Shown one piece after another: positions 25,414 to 33,428 of a DNA stretch of 55,912 nt. The position numbers and the translations under genes were made by a program. The notes under the pieces were generated by a model, which did not search any database, was not told the origin of the DNA, and saw only the letters and a program-made list of their open reading frames with translations. The stretch's first letter is position 1. Each line of letters begins with the position of its first letter. Location of the stretch: assembly GCA_014800735.1 (NCBI GenBank), contig JAAVFP010000022.1, positions 1-55,912 on the forward strand, written 5' to 3'. The stretch is from Bacteroidales bacterium (GTDB lineage: Bacteria; Bacteroidota; Bacteroidia; Bacteroidales; Muribaculaceae).

Positions 25414-27305
25414 TATTTTACCGCGACTTTTGCAGTGGTGGTATCGGCCTTGACGATGTAGAGGCCGGCGGGGAGGGCTATGGAGCTTTCTCCTGCGGCG
25501 GTGGCCACGAGCTGTCCGGCAACGTTGTAGACAGCGGCTGCGGTATACTCGCCGTGAACAATGATTGCGCCTTCGGACCCGAGTACAGTCAGCCTGGAGG
25601 CCACGGCATCGGTGAGCCCTGTTTCGTCAACTACCATCTGCTCCTGCCGGGAATTCACTACTGCGCCGGTGTTGTTGTCGATGATGAATGCGGTCACAAA
25701 GAAGGGATTGGAGCTGAAGTCGTAAGTAGCGGCTTCGATGTAGTGTTCGTAGGTCTCACCGGCCTTGAGGCTTGCAGGGATGGAGCCGGGAATACCCGCA
25801 GGCTTGCCGATGAGTTCGCGTGCCACGTCGTTGTAGATTGTGCTCACGGTGTAGGGCTTATCCTCCCATCCGGCCATTTCGCCAGAGCCTCCACCGGCAA
25901 AAGTGTTGGTCTGGTCGTAGGGCCCCACGCCGTTTTCGGTGATGTAGTAGGACATGCGGAAGCGGTCGTCGGCATTGCGGGTGTCCATGAGGAATTGGAC
26001 GCTCGACGTAATGGCGATGTTGCCGTCGGAGTCGATTTTACCCTCCAGCCCGGCCACCGTGGCGATTGATCTCGCGTCGGCTCCTGCCAGACGGTCGAAC
26101 TCGGCCTCGGACATGCCGGAGCGCATAGTGCGGTCAATCACCATGTTGGGAAAGCTGAAAATATCCAGGAAGGCCAGGATGTCGGTAGCGTTGTACATTG
26201 CCATGACGTCCCTGGTGTGGATGGCGATGCCTGCGAAGTGGTCGGGATAGTTCTTGTTGACATACTCCAGGGCTACGATGCCGATGGGACAGAATCCGCA
26301 CCACGTGCCTGTGCCTTCCTCAAGCAGGTAGGTGTGGGGGTAGGCCGAGGCGAAGTCGTAGCAGTTGAAAGTGGCCGTGCCGGTGGCGTCGATATTGGTG
26401 TTGGGCTGGTCGTTCACCTTGGTTACTGCAACTGAGAGAGTAACGTCGGGTTGCTGACGGTCGCAGGTCAGTCCGGCGAGGGTGGCTGTATAGTTCTGGC
26501 CGAAGGATATGGGATGTGGGAGAGTAATTTCCGTGGTGGCTGGCTCGCCGCCCCCGATGGAGTATTCGAGTTCCACGGAGCTGACGCTGTTGGAGGCCTC
26601 GTTGCGCAGGGTGATATCGGCCGTGAAGTCCTTGCCGGGTTCAACGGCACCGGGCACGGCAACCAGCGGCACACTCACACCGTCCCTTGGCAGATTGTCG
26701 CCCGTGATGGTGGCATAGATGCAAAGCTTGCCGATGGTGGATGCAAGATTCATCCACTCCAATCTACCCGGAGCTCCGGTGGCCACCCAGCAACCTTCGA
26801 GCTTGTCGGTGAGGACATCGTCGGAAGCCATGTAAAGGTCGCCCGTGGCGGCAATTGTGAAGGTGTAGCCCACGGCGAAGGTTTCATCCTTGCTTATGGT
26901 ATAAGGCGTGTCGAAAGTTATGGTGGTGTAAGCGTTGGCCTTGGTGCCGATGGTCTCGCTTTTGGACACTATCGGGTTGTAGTCCTTGCCGTTGGCTTCT
27001 GGAATAATGAATACTTCGATATCGTTGATGTCGTTCTTGCGGGTATTGCGGTTCTCGGCCGAGTAGAAGGATACGGCAGTAATCTGAGCACCGTCGAAAA
27101 TCCGCGAGTATTGCGGCACGAACTCAAAAGCGAGGTACACTATGGTGCCCACACGGGCGTTGTTGATCTGATAGGAATTAGCCCTTGGCCCCGCCAGGGT
27201 GAAGTCGATGCAATCCTCGGCTTGTCCGGCCCGAGCTGTCGGCGCGGCGAGAAGACTCACGGCCCCCAGGACAAATGCAGAAAGTGAGAGTAAAAGGTTT
27301 TTCAT
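25413..27305 (-). CDS. T9SS-secreted Omp28-like protein with CxxC, copy 2
   Basis: A 630-residue paralog with signal peptide about 1-22 (ending ARA). The thioredoxin-like motif is WCGFCPIG near residue 337, within the same EEGTGTWCGFCP context as in copy 1. The Omp28-like region and the T9SS type A tail (AAVYNVAGQLVATAAGESS..., ending KVAVK) are conserved. It is closer to copy 1 than to copy 3 through the middle (shared ENGVGPYDQTN and Ig-like blocks). Separate promoter and terminator elements on both sides suggest independent expression of each copy. Confidence 0.82.
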   Translation of the reverse strand: MKNLLLSLSAFVLGAVSLLAAPTARAGQAEDCIDFTLAGPRANSYQINNARVGTIVYLAFEFVPQYSRIFDGAQITAVSFYSAENRNTRKNDINDIEVFIIPEANGKDYNPIVSKSETIGTKANAYTTITFDTPYTISKDETFAVGYTFTIAATGDLYMASDDVLTDKLEGCWVATGAPGRLEWMNLASTIGKLCIYATITGDNLPRDGVSVPLVAVPGAVEPGKDFTADITLRNEASNSVSSVELEYSIGGGEPATTEITLPHPISFGQNYTATLAGLTCDRQQPDVTLSVAVTKVNDQPNTNIDATGTATFNCYDFASAYPHTYLLEEGTGTWCGFCPIGIVALEYVNKNYPDHFAGIAIHTRDVMAMYNATDILAFLDIFSFPNMVIDRTMRSGMSEAEFDRLAGADARSIATVAGLEGKIDSDGNIAITSSVQFLMDTRNADDRFRMSYYITENGVGPYDQTNTFAGGGSGEMAGWEDKPYTVSTIYNDVARELIGKPAGIPGSIPASLKAGETYEHYIEAATYDFSSNPFFVTAFIIDNNTGAVVNSRQEQMVVDETGLTDAVASRLTVLGSEGAIIVHGEYTAAAVYNVAGQLVATAAGESSIALPAGLYIVKADTTTAKVAVK

Positions 27306-27336
27306 CCGGAATGGTTCAAAGTTTCATTAATCTGCG

Positions 27337-27344
27337 CAAAGTTA
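27337..27344 (-). promoter_or_regulatory. -7 box of CxxC/T9SS copy 2
   Basis: TAACTTTG on the minus strand, 31 bases before the ATG at 27305, in the same relative place as in the other two copies. Confidence 0.5.
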
Positions 27345-27380
27345 ATGAATAATTTAAGAAAAATAAAAGTGAAGGATGTA

Positions 27381-27416
27381 AAAAAGCCGCAACCCACGGA
27401 TGGGAAGCGGCTTTTT
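27381..27416 (-). terminator. Terminator of CxxC/T9SS copy 1
   Basis: AAAAAGCCGC (27381-27390) pairs with GCGGCTTTTT (27407-27416), with an inner CCCA/TGGG stem. It is symmetrical, with T-tracts on both strands. Confidence 0.85.
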
Positions 27417-27437
27417 GTGATAAAATAGATTCGTGGA

Positions 27438-29384
27438 TTACTTCACGATAACTTTGGCGGTGGTATCGTCGGCCTTGACAATATAGAGGCCGGCAGGGAG
27501 GGCGATGGTGCTTTCGCCTGCGGCTGTTGCCACGAGCTGACCGGCTACATTGTAGACAGTGGCTGCGGTGTACTGGCCGTTGAGGATGATTGCACCGTTG
27601 GAACCAATCACAGCAAGCTTGGCTTCGGCAGCAGCATCGGCCAGACCGGTTTCGTCAACCACCAGCTGAGCCTGCTTGGAGTTTACAACCTCGCCGGTAA
27701 CGTTGTCGATGATGAATGCGGTCACGAAGTAGGGATTGTCGCTGACCTTGTCGAGTTTGGTTTCGGTGTAGTATTCGTAGGTCTGGCCTGCTTTCAGGCT
27801 GTAGGGGATGGAACCTTCAATACCGGGCAGGTCGCCGACGAGCACACGTGCAACTTCGTTGTAGATGGTGCTTACGCTCTGAGGTTTGGTCTCCCAACCA
27901 TTCAGCTTGCCTGCATTGCCACCGGAGTAGTAGTTGGTCTGGTCATAGGGACCTACGCCGTTCTCGGTGATGTAGTAGGACATGCGGTAGCGGTCATTGC
28001 TGTTCTTGGTGTCCAGGAGGAACTTGGCGCTCGAAGTGATGCCGATATTGCCCTTGGAGTCGATTTTGCCCACAAGTTCGGCAACCGCGGCGAGCGATTT
28101 GGCATCGGCCTTGGCCAGGTTGTCGAACTCGCTGGTTTTACTCATGTCAGAGAATGAGGTGCGGTCAATCATCATGGAGGGGAAACCGGTGATGCCGATG
28201 TAGGTGAGAATCTCACCGTTGTTGGACATTGCCATTTCGTCGCCGTTGTGGATTGCTACGCCAGCAAACTGTTCGGGATAGTTTTCGCTGACATATTCCA
28301 TCGCCACGATGCCGCGCGGACACCAGCCACACCATGTACCGGTGCCTTCCTCAAGCAGGTAGGTGTGGGGGTAGGCCGTGGCAAAGTCGTAGCAGTTGAA
28401 GTTAGCCGTATAAGAAGCGTTAGTGTCGGTGTTGGGCTGACCGTTCACCTTGGTTACGGTAACGGTGAAAGGAACGCCAGCCTTCTGCTCGCCAAAGGTG
28501 AGCTTGGAGATGGAGGTGGTGTAGGTCTGGCCGTAGTAGATGGGGCTCAGGAGAGTAACTTCCTTGGTGGCGGGCTCCTGACCCTCGATGTAGTATTCGA
28601 GTTCAACGGAGTTTACGCTGTTGGACGCGGTGTTGGCCAGGGTGACGGTGGCCTTGAATTCTTGGTCGGGTTCAACGTTTGAAGGAACGGCTACGAGGGG
28701 GACCTTCACACCGTCCTTGGGCAGATTGTCGCCCTTGATGGTGGCGTAGATGCAGAGGGTGCCGAGTTCGGATGCAATGTTGTTCCATTCCATCTTGCCG
28801 GATTCGCCCACGGCAAACCAACCGCCAGCGAGATTGGTGGTGGGAATTTCGTCAACAACCAGGTAGAAGTCGTTGATAGAAGCAACTTTGAATTTATAGC
28901 CTACGGCAAAGGTTTCGTCCTCCTTGATAGTATAGGGCTCATCGAAGGCTATGGTGCAGTAGGCGTTGGGGGTGGAGCCTACGGTTGCGGTCTTGGAAAC
29001 GATGGGGTTGAAGTCCTCGCCATTGGCTTCAGGGATGATGAAAGCTTCAACTTCGTTGATGTCGTTCTTCTGAGTGTTGCCGTTTACGGCCGAGTAGAAG
29101 GATACGGCGGTTACCTGTGCGCCGGCGAACATCTTGCAGTTAGCGGGCAGGAATTCAAATGCCAGATACACGATGGAACCTTTACGGGCATTGTTGAGCT
29201 TGTAGGCGCTCGAAGGAGCTCCGGCAAGAGTGAAGTCCATGGAGCCTTCTTCGCCGGCACGCGATGCAGGAGCTTTAGCGATTGCTTCGCCCTGGAAGGG
29301 CACGGCGCTGAAGCCGGCGGGAGCGGCGAACAGGCTCGAAGCACCCAGCGCGACAGCAGAGAGAGTGAGTAATAATTTATTCAT
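27438..29384 (-). CDS. T9SS-secreted Omp28-like protein with CxxC, copy 1
   Basis: A 648-residue secreted protein, first of three tandem paralogs. ATG 29384 begins a signal peptide (about 1-20); a longer in-frame start would include the promoter. The N-terminal beta-sandwich region (about 45-230) contains NARKGSIVYLAFEFLPANC. An Ig-like region follows, then the thioredoxin-like CxxC (WCGWCPRG, near residue 350) with GFPSMMID downstream, an Omp28-like part, and a T9SS type A sorting tail ending KVIVK. Surface or secreted location is well supported; the redox role and partner are unknown. It has the best promoter of the three (29430-29462), so it may be the main copy. Confidence 0.83.
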   Translation of the reverse strand: MNKLLLTLSAVALGASSLFAAPAGFSAVPFQGEAIAKAPASRAGEEGSMDFTLAGAPSSAYKLNNARKGSIVYLAFEFLPANCKMFAGAQVTAVSFYSAVNGNTQKNDINEVEAFIIPEANGEDFNPIVSKTATVGSTPNAYCTIAFDEPYTIKEDETFAVGYKFKVASINDFYLVVDEIPTTNLAGGWFAVGESGKMEWNNIASELGTLCIYATIKGDNLPKDGVKVPLVAVPSNVEPDQEFKATVTLANTASNSVNSVELEYYIEGQEPATKEVTLLSPIYYGQTYTTSISKLTFGEQKAGVPFTVTVTKVNGQPNTDTNASYTANFNCYDFATAYPHTYLLEEGTGTWCGWCPRGIVAMEYVSENYPEQFAGVAIHNGDEMAMSNNGEILTYIGITGFPSMMIDRTSFSDMSKTSEFDNLAKADAKSLAAVAELVGKIDSKGNIGITSSAKFLLDTKNSNDRYRMSYYITENGVGPYDQTNYYSGGNAGKLNGWETKPQSVSTIYNEVARVLVGDLPGIEGSIPYSLKAGQTYEYYTETKLDKVSDNPYFVTAFIIDNVTGEVVNSKQAQLVVDETGLADAAAEAKLAVIGSNGAIILNGQYTAATVYNVAGQLVATAAGESTIALPAGLYIVKADDTTAKVIVK

Positions 29385-29429
29385 ATCTATTGCGTTAATG
29401 ATTATTCGCGTTAATGATAATTTATCCTG

Positions 29430-29462
29430 CAAAGATAAAGAATTATTTTGATAGTGTGCAAA
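29430..29462 (-). promoter_or_regulatory. Consensus promoter of CxxC/T9SS copy 1
   Basis: TTTG (29459-29462), 21 bases, TATCTTTG (29430-29437) on the minus strand: a full consensus match about 46 bases before the ATG. Confidence 0.75.
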
Positions 29463-29480
29463 TAATTCAGGAATAAAAAT

Positions 29481-29531
29481 CCTCCCGGAGCAAAATGCAA
29501 GTTGTAGCTTGTATTTTAGTGCTCCGGGAGG
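29481..29531 (-). terminator. Long terminator of the GH9-ThuA unit
   Basis: CCTCCCGGAGCA (29481-29492) pairs with 29520-29531. The inner AAAATGCAAG/CTTGTATTTT extends the stem to about 22 pairs around a short loop. ATTTTTATT follows on the minus strand. It is unusually long for a terminator. Confidence 0.85.
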
Positions 29532-29590
29532 GAAGGAAACTTATTACGTCCTATATTGAAACTATTGGAAAACTTTCAATTTGGTATATC

Positions 29591-30391
29591 TTATTTCAAG
29601 AAAGGATCTCCTTTGGGATTCTGGCTTACAACCCAACGGAATGCGTTGACAACCAGAAGATTCTGGGTGGCATCGGTGAACTCGCGGTTGCCGTGGCCCA
29701 TGTTGAGGTACACCATGCGGTATTTGTGGTTGGTCCATGCAATGGGGAAGTCGCCGAAGCTGATTACGTCCTTGAGGCCCAGGGGATAGTTGGACTGGTC
29801 AAGCGACAGAAGCACTTCCACGTCGGGATTCTCGGCGGGCGAGGGGTTCCACATGTACCACTCGTTCTCGGGAGCGACGAACTTCACGGGCAGGTTCTTG
29901 GTGACGGGGTGGTTGGTTACGTCAACGGTGAGCAGCACAGGCTGCGGGGGCCAGCTGTTGCAGTAGAATGCGCCGCAACCCAGGAATTCGTTGAACCAGG
30001 GCCAGTGGGTGTTGCGGTCGTTGTAGGCAGCGGCGTGGAAACCGAGCCATCCGCCGCCGTTCTCCATGTATTTCTGGAATGCTTCGCGCTCGGCGGGGTC
30101 ATGTGGCTGAGCGTTCACGGCGATGATGATGTCGAACTGGTCCATGTTGTCGAGGTAGGGACGCAGCGAGGTGTCGGTGGTCAGAATCCAGCCGTCGCCC
30201 ACGGTGAGGTCCTTGAAGTACTTGATGGCATCCTCGGCCATTTCCACATGGGCGGGTTCCTCGGTGGTGGAGTAGTAGAGCAGGGCGTGGAAGCGGGGGC
30301 CCTTGGCATAGTTGGCGGGATAGGTGTCCGGAGCCTGAGCCCAGGCGCACACGGCTACCAGCATCATGGCCAGAAAAGCTTTGAATTTCAT
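29591..30391 (-). CDS. Exported ThuA-like domain protein
   Basis: A 266-residue protein with signal peptide about 1-19 and a single ThuA-like (class I glutamine amidotransferase-like fold) domain. Conserved blocks are GGGWLGFHAAAYND, FVAPENEWYMWNP and MVYLNMGHGNREF. ThuA was first linked to trehalose/keto-sugar use in rhizobia, but its reaction is not established. Here it follows a GH9 gene by 23 bases and shares the GWxGFHxA, ExEWYxxN-like and MGH blocks with the C-terminal part of the GH18 protein at 33491-35215. That points to a role in periplasmic processing of the sugars released by these hydrolases; the reaction is unknown. Confidence 0.88.
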   Translation of the reverse strand: MKFKAFLAMMLVAVCAWAQAPDTYPANYAKGPRFHALLYYSTTEEPAHVEMAEDAIKYFKDLTVGDGWILTTDTSLRPYLDNMDQFDIIIAVNAQPHDPAEREAFQKYMENGGGWLGFHAAAYNDRNTHWPWFNEFLGCGAFYCNSWPPQPVLLTVDVTNHPVTKNLPVKFVAPENEWYMWNPSPAENPDVEVLLSLDQSNYPLGLKDVISFGDFPIAWTNHKYRMVYLNMGHGNREFTDATQNLLVVNAFRWVVSQNPKGDPFLK

Positions 30392-30414
30392 TGTGATAAT
30401 ATGGTTTTTTGGTG

Positions 30415-32853
30415 TTAGTTATGATTGTCGAGTTCTGCAAGGAGCGAGAGCCATTTTCCGGCCGAGGTCACCCACACTTCCTTGTAGCAGGCATTGTTGA
30501 TCTGGGGCCAGTAGGGTTCGTCGGTATTTCCGATAGTGCGGATGCCCACGGGCATTTCGCCTGTCATTTCGCCGCACGAGAATGAGTTCATCTGCGGGAA
30601 GCGATGACCCTCGCCGAAAATCAGCGACTGTGCGAAGGGATTTTTACCCACAACCCAGTAGAGCTGTTCGCGGGCAATGTCGCGCAGTTCGTCGTCGCCG
30701 AAGTAGTTGGCCAGGATGGCGGCAGCCTTGCCGGTGGAGGTGTGCACGGCGCAGTTGCCGTTGAACACATTGAACCACACCGGGAAGCGCTTCACATAGT
30801 GGTGGTCGCCAACTTTCTCGCCCTGTTGCAGCTGCTCGGCGAAAAGCTCGGCGGCATTGGAAGGCGGGAAGAGGTGGAGAGCGAAGAACCCGTCGCGGTC
30901 CTCGTATTCGTTGTCGGCATACACGCCGCTGGGCACCATGCCGTAGGGGGCGGTGTAGGCCATCAGCTCCTTGAGGTAGTTGCCGTAGAGGCGCATGGCG
31001 TTCTCCCACTTGGCCTTGTCGGAATTGTCCGGTTGAGTGCGGCACAGTTCGGCCAGGGCCTGCATGTAGAGCTGGTCGCGCGACTGATGGATGAAGTGCA
31101 CGATGGAACGGCGGTCCTTGTCGCGGTAGAAGAAGCCGGCCAGACCGGGCTTGCCGCCAACGGCGTCGGTGTGCTGGCATGCGAGCACGTAGTCCATATT
31201 ATCGGCTGCGATGCGGGCGTACTTTTCATTGCCGGTGGCCTGATAGAGCTTGGATGCGGCCCACGACACTGTGGCGTGGTGCTGGCTGGGCGAGGTGTTG
31301 AAGGTGTGCTCGTATTCCTTGATGAAACCACCGTAGCCTTTCTGGGCGAAGGTTTCCTCTGCGAAAGCGAAATCTTCCTCGGCCACCTTAATCAGGTGCT
31401 GTGCAAGCATGGGGTCGGAATCGGCGAGCGACTGGGCGGCGTATGCCCCGAGGGCTGCGTAGAGGTAGTTGTCGTACGACACATTCTGCACGCGCACGGT
31501 GTGGATGTCGTCCCCGCTGCCGTGAATGCCGTCCTGCCAGATGAGCAGGCCCATGCTGGAAGCACGGTAACCGTCGCCGTAGCGGTTGCGCAGGGCGAAG
31601 TCCAGGCCCCAGCGGGCTTCCTCAAGCAGGCGTGCGGCCAGGATAGGATTGCGGTCGCGGGCGGCGTTGTAGGCTTCGAAAAGCGCGTGAGCCACCTCGG
31701 CGGTCTGGAGGGTCTGCTGCGAGAGGTCGCCGGCATCGTGCCAGCCGCCGCAGTAGGGGATGGAGAGGTCGCCGTGCACCGAGCGCAGGTCGGTGTGGCA
31801 GGTGGAGTGGATGCCGGGCACGTCGTAGCCGCAGCGCTGCGAAAAGATGTAGTTGAGGACCTTCCAGCGCGAGGGGTCCCACATGTCGTCGGTGCCGATG
31901 CTGAAGGGGCGGGTTTCCAGGCCGTCGCCCTGCAGGGTGTAGGTGCCCGGTTCGGTGATGGCGGAGAAGTCAATCACGCCGAAGGTGCCGGTGGTGGTGG
32001 TGGTGGGTGTGGCTTTGAATTTGCCGGCCACACTGCCGTCGGTGCCGCGTAGCAAGGTGAAATCGGCCCCGGCATGGCTGTCGGCCACAATGGCTGTCTT
32101 TCGGCCGTCGGCGGCATAGCCCGTCATTGAGTAGATGATGAAATTCGGGTCGGGCGCCCAGCCGCTCACTTTGTCGGTCAGTGGCACGCGCTGCAGGCGG
32201 ATGTTGTCAATGATATATGTGGCGCTGTCGCCGGTGGTGCGGTCGCGGCCGTTGAGCGAGATGCCGAACGACAGGCTCCCCATGCGGTCGCGCTGCAGGT
32301 CGGCTATTTCCAGATAGCAGGTGTTGCGCTCGCCGTTGCGCAGGTTGATTTGGTGTCCGCCCGTGGGCTGGTTGTAGCCTGCCTTTGGCGCGGCATCGTG
32401 GCTATTGTTGAAGCCGAGGTTCATGATGGTCACACGGCTGCCGTCGGCCTTGGGGGTGATGTCGAACACCAGGCGGTTGTAGTCCTCCCAGTTCTCGCCC
32501 TGAAGGTCGAGGGTGATTCCGCAGCGGCCGTAGTTGGCATAGTCGGGGTCGTCGGGCGAACCCACGGCTCGGCGGCCGGTGTTGTGGGCATAGGTCATGG
32601 CAGCTCCTCCGGGAGTCTCGGTCATGTAGCCTTCGCCCTGATGGCGCCAGCGACCGCGGGTGTCCAGTGTGCGCTCGGCCAGCACCTGCTTGCGTGCGGC
32701 ATAGGCATCAAGGCTATTCACGGTGTCCAGTGGCAGGGGCGAATGGATGTACCCCGATTTTATAAGCTGGCTTTCGAAGCTGTCGGGAGCGGCAGCCCCG
32801 GCGGTAATGGCGGCCAGGGCGATTGCCGGAAGTATGACTGTCAGTTTTTTCAT
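30415..32853 (-). CDS. Glycoside hydrolase family 9 enzyme
   Basis: An 812-residue exported enzyme. Signal peptide about 1-22; an N-terminal carbohydrate-binding-like beta domain (about 50-230); the Ig-like CelD_N domain (about 240-325, YSMTGYAADGRKTAIVAD); and the GH9 (alpha/alpha)6 catalytic domain (about 335-810) with GGWHDAGD near residue 371 (base and nucleophilic-water Asp) and the late NNACYKEVWVTSAGKW segment. GH9 includes endoglucanases but also exo-beta-glucosaminidases acting on chito-oligosaccharides. With GH18, nagB and ROK kinase genes just upstream, an amino-sugar substrate is the better guess, though not proven. It leads a two-gene unit with the ThuA gene and has a long structured leader. 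Confidence 0.9.
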   Translation of the reverse strand: MKKLTVILPAIALAAITAGAAAPDSFESQLIKSGYIHSPLPLDTVNSLDAYAARKQVLAERTLDTRGRWRHQGEGYMTETPGGAAMTYAHNTGRRAVGSPDDPDYANYGRCGITLDLQGENWEDYNRLVFDITPKADGSRVTIMNLGFNNSHDAAPKAGYNQPTGGHQINLRNGERNTCYLEIADLQRDRMGSLSFGISLNGRDRTTGDSATYIIDNIRLQRVPLTDKVSGWAPDPNFIIYSMTGYAADGRKTAIVADSHAGADFTLLRGTDGSVAGKFKATPTTTTTGTFGVIDFSAITEPGTYTLQGDGLETRPFSIGTDDMWDPSRWKVLNYIFSQRCGYDVPGIHSTCHTDLRSVHGDLSIPYCGGWHDAGDLSQQTLQTAEVAHALFEAYNAARDRNPILAARLLEEARWGLDFALRNRYGDGYRASSMGLLIWQDGIHGSGDDIHTVRVQNVSYDNYLYAALGAYAAQSLADSDPMLAQHLIKVAEEDFAFAEETFAQKGYGGFIKEYEHTFNTSPSQHHATVSWAASKLYQATGNEKYARIAADNMDYVLACQHTDAVGGKPGLAGFFYRDKDRRSIVHFIHQSRDQLYMQALAELCRTQPDNSDKAKWENAMRLYGNYLKELMAYTAPYGMVPSGVYADNEYEDRDGFFALHLFPPSNAAELFAEQLQQGEKVGDHHYVKRFPVWFNVFNGNCAVHTSTGKAAAILANYFGDDELRDIAREQLYWVVGKNPFAQSLIFGEGHRFPQMNSFSCGEMTGEMPVGIRTIGNTDEPYWPQINNACYKEVWVTSAGKWLSLLAELDNHN

Positions 32854-32906
32854 TTCTGGTTTTTAGCGGGTCGGTTCACATCAGGCGGATTGAAGGGAAA
32901 TAAAAA

Positions 32907-32965
32907 CCGGCAGCATAATTCGATATTCACCCATCAACCAAACGAAGATGATACTATGCTGCCGG
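32907..32965 (-). promoter_or_regulatory. Terminator-like leader hairpin 1 upstream of GH9
   Basis: Eleven perfect pairs (32907-32917 with 32955-32965, CCGGCAGCATA/TATGCTGCCGG) enclose a 37-base loop. On the minus strand TTTTTATTT follows. An ATG in the loop begins a 17-codon frame that runs through the stem and T-tract. It stands about 55 bases before the GH9 ATG. It is consistent with an attenuator or small structured RNA and shares loop sequence with the hairpin at 32994-33074. Confidence 0.55.
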
Positions 32966-32993
32966 TACAACCTAAAATCCAATTTTAAAAAAA

Positions 32994-33074
32994 GCCCCGC
33001 TGCCGTATCCGGTTCGTTAGAAGCAAATGCGATAATACCATCTAAAGAAATTCATTGACGATACCGCAGCGGGG
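32994..33074 (-). promoter_or_regulatory. Terminator-like leader hairpin 2 upstream of GH9
   Basis: Arms 32994-33009 and 33060-33074 pair with one mismatch around a loop of about 50 bases. On the minus strand CTTTTTTT follows. A 25-codon frame (ATG near 33118, ending TAG in the loop) enters the 5' arm, and directly after its stop an ATG starts an 18-codon frame running through the terminator. Together these look like leader-peptide control, but coding of either frame is unproven. Confidence 0.55.
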
Positions 33075-33276
33075 TGCTTCCTTTAATTCGTTATGTAGTT
33101 CGAAAAATACATTTCTCATTTAGCGGCGCCCCGCAGTGCGGATGCAACAAAGGGCCGCTGAAGTCCGCAGGCTTCGGCAGCAAATTCGGGGGAGAGTACA
33201 ATCCGGGCTATGATGGAGCAGCGGGAAAAATGTGAGCTCCGTGTTTTCAGGTCAGATTGGTGAATTTGGTGTGTCG
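33075..33276. other. Untranslated stretch of the GH9 leader
   Basis: No supported gene. The region contains several short stems (for example AGCGGC/GCCGCT at about 33122-33159 with CCGCA/TGCGG inside, and GAAG/CTTC near 33160-33175), so it is probably a folded part of the leader. A 58-codon plus-strand open frame across 33059-33232 has no ATG and no recognised similarity. Confidence 0.4.
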
Positions 33277-33302
33277 AGCCTTAAGGCTACGATGCAAAAT
33301 TA
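33277..33302 (-). promoter_or_regulatory. Candidate GH9 promoter with downstream palindrome
   Basis: TAATTTTG on the minus strand (33295-33302) fits the -7 box. Immediately downstream is the perfect 12-base palindrome AGCCTTAAGGCT (33277-33288), at the expected transcription start, where a repressor could bind. No TTTG at the -33 position. If used, the GH9 leader is about 440 bases. Confidence 0.4.
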
Positions 33303-33369
33303 GCACCTAAAATGCTCTCAGGTGGGTGAATTTATGTCAAAATAGGTTCAATTATTGTCATTCGCGGTC

Positions 33370-33427
33370 GTTTTTGTGTGCGGACAAGTGCGCACGACGG
33401 TGCACACAGACGCTTTTACACAAAAAC
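33370..33427. repeat. Inverted repeat near the GH18 terminator
   Basis: Ten-base perfect arms GTTTTTGTGT (33370-33379) and ACACAAAAAC (33418-33427) enclose a GC-rich centre containing the palindrome GTGCGCAC and further GTGTGC/GCACAC pairing. It abuts the terminator at 33429-33461, could fold as an alternative hairpin, or may hold a protein-binding site for the GH9 unit. Confidence 0.5.
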
Positions 33428-33428
33428 A

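Noticed and set aside
30604-32052. Long plus-strand open frame opposite the GH9 gene
   Set aside because: Shadow of codon bias in the GH9 gene; Val/Gly/Glu-rich translation without recognisable features.
32948-33058. 36-codon plus-strand ATG frame across the two leader hairpins
   Set aside because: It reads through both stems on the strand opposite to the T-tracts; composition and position look accidental.
33059-33232. 58-codon plus-strand frame with Gly/Cys-rich end, considered as a secreted peptide
   Set aside because: No ATG, no leader motif, no maturation genes nearby; such a length without a stop is expected by chance at this GC content.
33075-33276. Cobalamin or other classical riboswitch in the GH9 leader
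   Set aside because: Local stems exist but no recognisable conserved box of a known aptamer class was found.
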